A stretch of 64,000 bases of DNA from assembly GCA_963731035.1 (NCBI GenBank), contig CAVSUY010000021.1, positions 83,209-147,208 of the forward strand, read 5' to 3'. The stretch is from JAANXG01 sp963731035. Its GTDB lineage: Bacteria; Pseudomonadota; Gammaproteobacteria; Arenicellales; JAANXG01. Shown piece by piece: positions 18,755-25,915 of the stretch (position 1 is its first letter; the number at the start of each line of letters is the position of its first letter). The notes below the pieces were generated by a model. That model saw only the letters and a list, made by a program, of their open reading frames with translations, had not been told where the DNA came from and made no database searches. The translations under genes and the position numbers were made by a program.

Positions 18755-19789
18755 TCAATCAAGCGCCAGGTCCGCACGGCGGAGAGGAAATTCAATGTAT
18801 TCATTCTTCGCGATGTCGAACACGACCGAAGTGTTGATTGAGCTCTTCTTGCGCTCTCCATGACGATCGAAGGGGATGCGGAAACCAATCGGGTGAACAC
18901 CTTCGGTGAAATCCATCGGCAGTCCGGTGTCGGGGAACCGAACTTCTTCCAGGGGAGTAATTCTGTAGTAGTAGGTACCCTCGGGCGGCGGCATGTATAC
19001 GCCGTATCTGTATCCGCCCCGCACTTTCGCTTTGCATCCCGCCGGGTCGGTGACGATATCGGCCGCTACCGGGATCAAAGGCGCCGCCCGCTGCAACTCT
19101 CCAAGCATGGACTCGGCTCGCTGCAACATGTCCGACTCCGCTCCAAGGGACGAATCCACAAGGCCGATGTCCGCACGTTCACGCGTCGACCGCCACGGCC
19201 CCAGGCGGCGCCATATATTCGTGGCGGTAAGGGAAGGGATACCCGAACCCACGATCCCGGGGCGCCTCCAGCCCATGGTGAACAGCTTGAATCCTCCCGG
19301 CGAGTCATACCTTGCGTGGTGCCGCATCCTGCCGCGGCGGGAAATCAGCTCCGCGAGCAGCGACCTCCTGTTGCGAATCAAGTCGGGCGCGAAGATATCA
19401 CGCAGCGTCGATGCCCTCATGTAATCGAGACACACGCTTCCGACGTCCTGATGATTCTCCAGCACTTCGACTATTTCCTGCAGCCATTTTCCTTTCACCA
19501 CGAACTGGACGTCGTCCGGCCATATGAAAATGTACTTGCCCGTCGCCGCCGCCAACAACTCGTTCATGGCCGCCGCATGGTCCTGCTTCCTAAGCAATAT
19601 CTGGTCAAACCAACTCAGCCCGTCGAGATAGTCCGCCAAGCCGGGCTCCATGGAATCGTTGTCCGAAAGCAGCCACTCGAGATTCGGATAGTCGATGCAA
19701 ACTCTCGCGGATTCCACGGTGGCGCGAAGATAGTGCAGGCGGTTCCAACTCAGGAACGCAACGGAAACCCTGGGCAAGGACGTCGTCAC
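18755..19789 (-). CDS. Glycosyltransferase family 2-like protein
   Basis: 344 residues from GTG 19789, whose codon overlaps the TGA of the upstream sulfotransferase gene as GTGA. RVSVAFLSWNRLHYLRATV and LLSDNDSMEP are the GT-A opening motifs, and YIFIWPDDVQFV carries the DXD-like metal site. The C-terminal half (EVRFPDTGLPMDFTEG) is unlike standard GT2 enzymes and may bind the acceptor. The sulfotransferase-GT2 coupling suggests that glycosylation and sulfation are made as a unit. Confidence 0.8.
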   Translation of the reverse strand: MTTSLPRVSVAFLSWNRLHYLRATVESARVCIDYPNLEWLLSDNDSMEPGLADYLDGLSWFDQILLRKQDHAAAMNELLAAATGKYIFIWPDDVQFVVKGKWLQEIVEVLENHQDVGSVCLDYMRASTLRDIFAPDLIRNRRSLLAELISRRGRMRHHARYDSPGGFKLFTMGWRRPGIVGSGIPSLTATNIWRRLGPWRSTRERADIGLVDSSLGAESDMLQRAESMLGELQRAAPLIPVAADIVTDPAGCKAKVRGGYRYGVYMPPPEGTYYYRITPLEEVRFPDTGLPMDFTEGVHPIGFRIPFDRHGERKKSSINTSVVFDIAKNEYIEFPLRRADLALD

Positions 19790-20457
19790 GACGTCCCGCC
19801 GAATTGGAATCCGAAATACTCGATCTCGTCCTTGCAGATCCTGGCGACCAGATCGCGTGTCTCTCCATCGTAGTACGCGTGGTATGACGACTCGCGGCGG
19901 CTGCGGTTGAAGTGCGGCAGCTCCCGCCTTGGCAGACCTATCCTGTCGCATATGGCGTCGTAGTCGGCCTGAATTGATTCGTAGCGGATGTAGCCATCGA
20001 TGAATACCTGTCCGTTCACGGTTATCCACGGCATGATCGACCAGAAGCGAGGTCCGCTGCGATCGGAATGCCATTCGATGAACTGAATGAATTTCTCCTT
20101 GTCCCACCGAGGCTCGATTCGTCCGGCGAAATATGGATCTCCCCCTGGACTTGGGCCTGTTCCTGGGTCCGTAGTGAATACAGGAACCATGCGAGACAGG
20201 ATGCGATCCCAGGGATTCCTCACCGAGGTGAACTTGAAGAATTCCGTAACTGTCCCGTCCCCGAAGGCCGCGTGATAGTCGCGAATCATGGAATGCTTTT
20301 TCAGGTTGAACTCGTGGTGCTTCAGCGTGAACTGATGGGCGCCTTCCCCGATCTTCACCAACTCTTCGTCGCAGTAGTCGACCAGGGTCGACTGAATCGA
20401 GTTACCACCGCTCCTCGGAATGTGTATGAAAATGAATTTCTTTGCTGACGAGATCAC
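19786..20457 (-). CDS. Sulfotransferase family 2 protein
   Basis: 223 residues from GTG 20457. FIFIHIPRSGGNSIQSTL is the PAPS 5' loop and FKFTSVRNPWDRILSRM the 3'-phosphate motif of the Sulfotransfer_2 group, which includes chondroitin and HNK-1 sulfotransferases in animals and capsule enzymes in bacteria. Length fits a minimal catalytic domain. FIRYESIQADYDAICDRIGL-like residues near position 155-175 are the usual docking helix. Intact, and overlapping the next gene by four bases. Confidence 0.83.
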   Translation of the reverse strand: MISSAKKFIFIHIPRSGGNSIQSTLVDYCDEELVKIGEGAHQFTLKHHEFNLKKHSMIRDYHAAFGDGTVTEFFKFTSVRNPWDRILSRMVPVFTTDPGTGPSPGGDPYFAGRIEPRWDKEKFIQFIEWHSDRSGPRFWSIMPWITVNGQVFIDGYIRYESIQADYDAICDRIGLPRRELPHFNRSRRESSYHAYYDGETRDLVARICKDEIEYFGFQFGGTS

Positions 20458-20556
20458 TGCGCCACCGCGGCCGGACAGAATGACTTCACGATATCTGGCA
20501 TGGGTTTACCTCTGCCCTTATACTACGGCCCGCGTCTGACCCGCGGCCCGATAAAA

Positions 20557-21461
20557 ATGCCGGTATCCACGAATTCCTCCAAGACCTGCATTCTCATCCC
20601 TACGTTCGCCGACTACATAGCGGTGGCGGCGGTCACCCGCTCTCTGCTTTCCAGGTACTGGCCTCAACACCCGGCGGCATTCTTCGCGGGATTGCCGGAG
20701 TCGCTTTCGCCCGGGCCTTGCCTTCCCCTTAGAAGCGACGTCAAGGACTGGTGCTCCATCGTGGCGGACGCTTGTGACGACCTGGCGGAAATGGGTTACA
20801 CCGACGTCTACCTGATCCTCGACGATCACCCGCCGCTCAATCCCTGTCATGACCAGCACTTGAATGCAACCCTGCCGATGTTGACGGGCGAACTCAATGC
20901 AACGTATATCGGCTTGAACGGCTGGGGCTACGGGAGATCGGGCAGAAGGGCGAACGGCACGATCTACCCGCGGAAGTACTGGCGCATGGAACGCGTAGAC
21001 GAGCGCTTTCGCCTGGCGATTTTCGCTTGCATCCGGGGTTGTGGTCCTTGAGGCGCCTGGGCGCCCTGGCACGGGCCGTCGAGACCCAGAATCCGCCCGG
21101 ACGAAAGAACCGCCTGGAATTTCGAGAGAATGGCGAACAAAACGACTTCCCCGTCGATTTTGAGTGTGCCAACACCTGTTACCGGGTATGCGGTTACCGC
21201 ATGACCGCCAGCTCGATGCGCTACCTGCGCTACAGGGCCGCATATCTTTCATTGTTACTGTACAGACGCCTGGAATCGCGCTGAGGGACGTCCGCTGACC
21301 GACGACGTGACCTTCAACGCAATCGGTTACTACTACGAAGGCCCCTATCCGCTGTTCTGGAGTGGATTGATCGTCCAGGGTCGATTCAATCCGGCCCTCT
21401 CCGATACATCGCCATCGCCCGTCGGCGTGACCTTCGGCGCTGTTGTCGAGCGACGCCATGA
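20557..21461 (+). pseudogene. Protein of unknown function in the glycan locus, opposite strand, with two or three frame breaks
   Basis: Starts at ATG 20557 (an in-frame start at 20500 is possible). The first frame encodes TCILIPTFADYIAVAAV and DVYLILDDHPPLNPCHDQH, then shifts near 21025 to HPGLWSLRRLGALARAVE and FECANTCYRVCGYRMTASS, and again near 21265 to RPLTDDVTFNAIGYYYEG and PLFWSGLIVQGRFNPA; a last shift near 21390 may lead to a stop at 21461. Each piece looks like folded protein (rich in aromatic residues, no low complexity), so one ancestral gene of about 300 residues is likely. DDHPP might be a metal or nucleotide site. I do not recognise the family. Confidence 0.55.
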
Positions 21462-21509
21462 AACGCTTTTCGGCACCACGCCGACGAGGGCTGACGCGCC
21501 CGCCGGATG

Positions 21510-22536
21510 CTAGGGATCGAGTGGCGCCGGACTGGCCATAGTAGCCCATGTACCACTCGACAAAACGAGCGACACCCTGCTCCACTGTCGTCTCGGGCCT
21601 GTACCCGAAGTCCCGCGTCAGTGCGGTCACATCGGCGCAGGTAGCCGGCACGTCGCCGTCCTGCATGGGCAAGAGGTCGAGCTTGGCCTTCCTGCCGAGA
21701 CGCTGCTCCAGCACTTCGATATACCGCATCAGCTCCACCGGACTGTTGTTGCCGATGTTGTAGATCCGGTACGGCGCCGCGCTTGAAGCGGGATCCGGCG
21801 TATCTCCACTCCAGGCCGGATTGAGCTCCGCCGGACGGTCGAGTACCCGCACCAGCCCCTCGACGATGTCGTCGATATAAGTGAAGTCCCGGATCATTCG
21901 GCCTTCGTTATAGACCGGAATCTTCTCGTCCGCCAGGATGCCGCGGGTGAACTTGAATAAGGCCATATCGGGCCGTCCCCACGGACCATAGACAGTAAAG
22001 AAACGCAGACCTGTGGTCGGGAGCCGAAAGAGGTGCGAGTATGTATGTGCCATCAATTCATTGGCTTTCTTGCTGGCCGCATACAACGAAATGGGATGAT
22101 CCACATTGTCGGACTCGGAAAACGGCAGCCGGGTGTTGGCGCCATAGACCGAGCTCGATGAGGCATACGCGAGATGGTCGCTGCCCACCGCGCGGCACCC
22201 TTCCAGGATGTTGCCGAAACCGACGAGATTGGTGTCCACGTACACATCCGGTCGTTCAATGGAGTAGCGCACGCCCGCCTGCGCAGCCAGGTGCATGACC
22301 CTGGGAAAACGATACTCCTCGAAGAGATTTGACATCCCATCCCGGTCCGAGATGTCGAGCCGATGGAACCGGAAACCGGGACTCGCCTCCAGGCGGGCCA
22401 AACGGGCTCGTTTCAAGTCAACGTCGTAGTAGTCGTTGAGATTGTCTATCCCGACGACATCGTCGCCGCGATCCAGCAATCTGTGCGCAAATGCGGCGCC
22501 GATGAAACCTGCCGCTCCGGTGATCAGGGTTGTCAT
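21510..22536 (-). CDS. UDP-uronate/UDP-hexose 4-epimerase (SDR), probably UDP-glucuronate 4-epimerase
   Basis: ATG at 22536. Extended SDR: TGAAGFIGAAFAHRLL binds NAD, the Ser is in SSSSVYGAN, and the catalytic pair is in YAASKKA. FFTVYGPWGRPDMALF and MIRDFTYIDDIVEG are typical of the LspL/Cap1J group that makes UDP-GalA from UDP-GlcA. The frame as read has lost its stop after WYMGYYGQ and runs antisense to 20518 (672 codons). The +1 frame has a TAG at 21510, which gives about 341 residues, the family length. First gene after the ops element; Ugd upstream supplies its substrate. Confidence 0.82.
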
Positions 22537-22591
22537 ATGTCGTACAGGTACAGTTTGCAGTCTCTATTAAAGGTCATTCGGACGTCTTCGG

Positions 22592-22615
22592 GCACGCTAC
22601 CGCCCTGCAGCGTGC
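22592..22615 (-). promoter_or_regulatory. Seven-bp inverted repeat enclosing the ops element
   Basis: GCACGCT at 22592-22598 is the perfect inverse of AGCGTGC at 22609-22615, with a 10-base loop. The downstream arm of the transcript overlaps the 3' end of ops. The stem could form in leader RNA or in the non-template strand and influence pausing; function is inference. Confidence 0.5.
22593..22604 (-). promoter_or_regulatory. ops (operon polarity suppressor) element for RfaH
   Basis: The minus strand reads GGCGGTAGCGTG, identical to the Escherichia coli ops core of the JUMPstart leader. It lies 57 bases upstream of the epimerase ATG and about 860 bases downstream of the rfaH gene on the same strand. 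RfaH is recruited at ops by the paused polymerase and then suppresses Rho termination over long operons. Confidence 0.88.
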
Positions 22616-22664
22616 AACGGCACACCGCACAGGGCGACCCCGTGAAGGCAACTGGCGCCTTCCC

Positions 22665-23312
22665 CTACGGGCTGTTGATTGCCGCTTCCAACCCGAGGAC
22701 CCGTGGCACGAGCACGTGCTCGCCGCCGGCCCGCTTCGCCACCGCTCCGTACATGGTCAATGGATCCTCGAGCCCGGTTATCAGGTATGCGTCTACAGGC
22801 GGCACCAGCGTCCAATCGCTCCACACCGGCAGGGAAACCAGCTCCCCACCCTTGAATGACGGATCGAAGATACCGACGACGTGGACGCGGTGTCCAACGG
22901 AGCGCGTATAAGCGATCTCGGCTAGATCCGACGCGCCGCACAAGACTACCCGGCGCCAGCCGTTCGATTCACACACTCCGAACAGCTCGCTGCATGATTC
23001 CGCCGCCTGGCGGTAAAACTGAAGGGAGGTGGACAGAAAACGTGCGGTAAGCCGGGATTTTTCCGCGAAGCCTTTGGGCGTCAGGTAATAGAGGTAGCGA
23101 TTCGCCGGCACTTCCTTGATCTTGACCAACCCCTTCTTGGCACAGCGTTTCAGGTAGGAATTGGTCAGCCCCAGGGCGATGCCCAGCTTGGCGGCAAGGT
23201 GCCGCTGGCTCACGTCGCTGCGCTGGGAGATGGCATCCAGCAGCTCCAGCGTCAGCTGTTCGTCTTTCGAATCCGGCCCGTTCACGGCGTGAACACTATA
23301 CAGAAAAAACAC
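22665..23312 (-). CDS. EPS-associated winged-helix regulator with a C-terminal Rossmann-like domain
   Basis: Up to 215 residues (GTG 23312; GTG 23285 is an alternative). Residues about 15-85 form a winged helix: LLDAISQRSDVSQRHLA and LTNSYLKRCAKKGLVKI, as in MarR-type regulators that neighbour exopolysaccharide operons. Those are usually about 110 residues; this one adds a domain reading WRRVVLCGASDLAEIAYTRS and HRVHVVGIFDPSF, which resembles a nucleotide- or sugar-nucleotide-binding Rossmann fold. It could sense a pathway intermediate. Located between rfaH and the ops-led operon, same direction. Confidence 0.78.
   Translation of the reverse strand: MFFLYSVHAVNGPDSKDEQLTLELLDAISQRSDVSQRHLAAKLGIALGLTNSYLKRCAKKGLVKIKEVPANRYLYYLTPKGFAEKSRLTARFLSTSLQFYRQAAESCSELFGVCESNGWRRVVLCGASDLAEIAYTRSVGHRVHVVGIFDPSFKGGELVSLPVWSDWTLVPPVDAYLITGLEDPLTMYGAVAKRAGGEHVLVPRVLGLEAAINSP
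23280..23294. promoter_or_regulatory. Inverted repeat GTTCAC-GGC-GTGAAC, possible operator
   Basis: Perfect 6-bp arms with a 3-bp centre, at the start of the winged-helix gene. Dimeric winged-helix regulators bind palindromes of this size, so autoregulation is possible. It overlaps the possible GTG start at 23285, so it would act as an operator only if transcription starts upstream near the TATAGT at 23295-23300. Inference only. Confidence 0.35.
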
Positions 23313-23464
23313 GGGTATTCAACGCCTTGGGACCAGTTTTTCCAGTGGAACCGTGGCGCCCGGACGGCGACCGTCACCATCGTCAGCCGGTCCCTCCTGC
23401 CACGGCCACCCCGGCACGACAGCGACTCAGGCCGGGACGGCTCGGGCGCAAGCTCGCACCGGGT

Positions 23465-23986
23465 TCAGTCGGTCGCGGGCCCAAGGTGCTCGATATTCAC
23501 CTGCGCGCGCGCCGCCTTGCCGACGATATCGAGGAGGATCAGGACCCGTTCCTCGCTGGTATGGGCCAGGAAAATTCCTTCGTAACCGATGAAAGGCCCC
23601 TCCTCGATGCGTACACGCTGGCCCTCCTCGAATGTGTTCAAAGGAAGCTCTTGAACGCCGGAAGCATTGTCCCGGGCGCGCAGGATCTGGATCAGATCGT
23701 CGGGCACCGGCGTCGGAAACATTCCGAATCGAACCAGATTGGCGACGCCCAACGTCGAGCGGATCGGCGCCCAGTTGTCGGTCTCGGTATCCAGGTGGAT
23801 AAATAGATACCGCGGAAACATGGGCTCGACACGGATGATTCTCCGCCCGAGCTTGCGCCGCGGCGTGCGCATCATCGGGAGATAGACGGGATATCCCTGC
23901 CGTTCCAGGTTGACCTTGGCAAGGTCCTCCTTTCGCGGCTTGGCGTAAACCAGGTACCAGCGTTTTTCCGGCGTCTCAGACCCCAT
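23465..23986 (-). CDS. rfaH: Transcription antiterminator RfaH (NusG paralogue)
   Basis: 173 residues, matching RfaH (162 in E. coli). The NGN domain occupies about residues 8-105 with RWYLVYAKPRKEDLAKVNL and RVEPMFPRYLFIHLD, and a KOW domain follows (GQRVRIEEGPFIGYEGIFL). RfaH binds RNA polymerase at ops sites, prevents Rho-dependent termination and recruits ribosomes, allowing expression of long surface-polysaccharide operons. An exact ops lies downstream in the same locus. The start overlaps the end of hldD region reading order: its ATG 23986 lies 11 bp inside hldD, so the two are cotranscribed. Confidence 0.95.
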   Translation of the reverse strand: MGSETPEKRWYLVYAKPRKEDLAKVNLERQGYPVYLPMMRTPRRKLGRRIIRVEPMFPRYLFIHLDTETDNWAPIRSTLGVANLVRFGMFPTPVPDDLIQILRARDNASGVQELPLNTFEEGQRVRIEEGPFIGYEGIFLAHTSEERVLILLDIVGKAARAQVNIEHLGPATD

Positions 23987-24959
23987 CGTCCGCCGTCAGA
24001 TGCCTGACGTATTCCAACACGCCTTCCTCTACATCCACAAACGAGCCCGTGTACCCTGCGTTCCTCAATGCCGCGATATCCGCACACGTGTAGCTCTGGT
24101 ATTTGTCCCGCAGTCCCTCGGGAAATGGGATATAGGTGATCTTACCGGCAGCCAGGGCCTGTTCTAGAGTGAGCCCGGAGGCGTCGCGGGCGTTGATCAC
24201 CGCCAGGGCCACATCGTTGAAGCTGCGGCTCCTGCCGGTGCCCACGTTGAAGACGCCCGAAACATCCGGATGATCCATGAAATGCAGGTTCACCGCGGCA
24301 ACGTCCCCGACCCATACGAAATCCCGTTCCTGGGCGCCGTCTCCGTATCCGCCGCTGCCCACGAATAAACGCACCTGGCCGTCCCGCCGGTATTGCTCAT
24401 TGAAGTGGTGGGCCACCGAAGCCATGCGGCCCTTGTGCCTCTCCCCCGGTCCGTAGACGTTGAAGTAGCGCAAGCCGACAATCTGGCTGGATGCCTTCGT
24501 CATGATTCGCCTGACGTAGCGATCGAACAGCAGCTTGGAAAACGCGTAAACGTTCAATGCACTCTCATTGGCGGCCGCCTCGACGAACGTGGACCCCGCG
24601 CCGTACACCGACGCCGAAGAGGCGTAGATGAAAGGAATTTCACGCTCGATGGAGTAGTGCAGCAGCGCCTTCGAGTACGCGTAGTTGACCTCCATCATAT
24701 AGCGGCCGTCGCTTTCCATGGTGTCGGAGCAGGCGCCCTGATGCAGGATCGCCTCGGGCTTGGGAAAGACGCCTTCCCTCGCCGCTCGCAGGAACTCGCT
24801 CTTGTCCAGGTAGTCCGCGACCCGGCAATCCCGCAGGTTGCGAATCTTGGAGGAATCCGACAAGTCGTCCACCACGACGAGTTCGTCCAGGCCCCGCTCG
24901 TTCAGGCTGCGGACCAGATCGGAACCGATGAATCCCGCCCCGCCCGTGACCACGATCAT
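23976..24959 (-). CDS. hldD: ADP-L-glycero-D-manno-heptose 6-epimerase
   Basis: 327 residues from ATG 24959, which overlaps the upstream stop as ATGA. The NAD loop is MIVVTGGAGFIGSDLVRSL and the active site region includes SSASVYGAG and YAFSKLLFD (YXXXK); FNVYGPGERHKGRMASV and PEGLRDKYQSYTCAD are specific to HldD/RfaD. It converts ADP-D,D-heptose to ADP-L,D-heptose, the donor for inner-core LPS and for GT9 heptosyltransferases such as the disrupted one at 15716-16961. Confidence 0.96.
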   Translation of the reverse strand: MIVVTGGAGFIGSDLVRSLNERGLDELVVVDDLSDSSKIRNLRDCRVADYLDKSEFLRAAREGVFPKPEAILHQGACSDTMESDGRYMMEVNYAYSKALLHYSIEREIPFIYASSASVYGAGSTFVEAAANESALNVYAFSKLLFDRYVRRIMTKASSQIVGLRYFNVYGPGERHKGRMASVAHHFNEQYRRDGQVRLFVGSGGYGDGAQERDFVWVGDVAAVNLHFMDHPDVSGVFNVGTGRSRSFNDVALAVINARDASGLTLEQALAAGKITYIPFPEGLRDKYQSYTCADIAALRNAGYTGSFVDVEEGVLEYVRHLTADDGV

Positions 24960-25915
24960 GAGATGCTTCCCTTGTCCGCCCAACCGGCGGCGTTGATCTC
25001 ATCCAGCGACACCGTCGCGGTACCGAGCTTCCCGACCACGACGCCGGCAGCCGTGTTGGCCAGCCTCACCGCGGCCTCGAGTGGGAGGGTCATCGCATAG
25101 CCAATACCGAAGGCCGCGATTACCGTATCTCCCGCGCCGCTGACGTCGTAGACCTCCCGCGCTGACGCGGGGAAGTCGAAACACTGCTCTTCCTTCTCGA
25201 CCAGGACCATGCCGTTTCGGCCCCGGGTGACCAGGATGCCATGCACGTTGAGATCCCGAAGCAGACTCAGTGCCTTGTCCTTCAAGTCCTCGTCGTCTCC
25301 AACCTTTCCCGCGACCGCCTCGAACTCGGCCAGGTTGGGCGTAATGATCGTCGCGTGTGCGTAGCGGTTGAACCTCGTACCCTTGGGATCGACCAGGACC
25401 GGCTTTGATCGCGCGTTGGCCGCCGCTATCATTTGCTCTATGTGCATCAGGCCGCCCTTGCCATAGTCGGACAGCACGACGACATCCGCGTCATCCAGGG
25501 CCGACTCGAACAGCTTCATGTAGCGAACCAGGGCGTCCTCGCTCGGGTGCCCATCGAAGTCGGCCCGTATGAGCTGCTGGTTCTGGGAGACCATCCGCAG
25601 CTTGGTAACGGTTTTCCCGGCCGGATCCACAGCCAGCTGACCATTGATGCGAGTGCGGTTCAGAAGGGTCTTCAAGGACTCGCCCGCCTCGTCGTCGCCC
25701 ACCACTCCAATCAGGGTGCATTGCGCCCCGATGGAAACGACATTCATGGCAACGTTGGCGGCGCCGCCGGGTCTTTCCTCCATGTCCTCCACCCGCACGA
25801 TAGGCACGGGCGCCTCGGGGGATATCCGTTCCACGCTGCCGAACCAATACCTGTCCAGCATGACGTCTCCGGCGACCAGCACGCGAGCGTCACCGACATG
25901 CCGGGGGTCAAGCAT
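24956..25915 (-). CDS. hldE: D-glycero-beta-D-manno-heptose-7-phosphate kinase (HldE kinase domain alone)
   Basis: 319 residues, PfkB/ribokinase fold. GDVMLDRYWFGSVERISPE and RPGGAANVAMNV form the sugar site, and VSGAGDTVIAAF carries the catalytic Asp and anion hole. It phosphorylates heptose-7-phosphate at C1. E. coli HldE (about 477 residues) also has a C-terminal adenylyltransferase domain; here the protein ends after the kinase, as in HldA or RfaE1 of split systems, so a separate HldC/RfaE2 must be encoded elsewhere. Overlaps ugd by 8 bp and hldD by 4 bp. Confidence 0.93.
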   Translation of the reverse strand: MLDPRHVGDARVLVAGDVMLDRYWFGSVERISPEAPVPIVRVEDMEERPGGAANVAMNVVSIGAQCTLIGVVGDDEAGESLKTLLNRTRINGQLAVDPAGKTVTKLRMVSQNQQLIRADFDGHPSEDALVRYMKLFESALDDADVVVLSDYGKGGLMHIEQMIAAANARSKPVLVDPKGTRFNRYAHATIITPNLAEFEAVAGKVGDDEDLKDKALSLLRDLNVHGILVTRGRNGMVLVEKEEQCFDFPASAREVYDVSGAGDTVIAAFGIGYAMTLPLEAAVRLANTAAGVVVGKLGTATVSLDEINAAGWADKGSIS

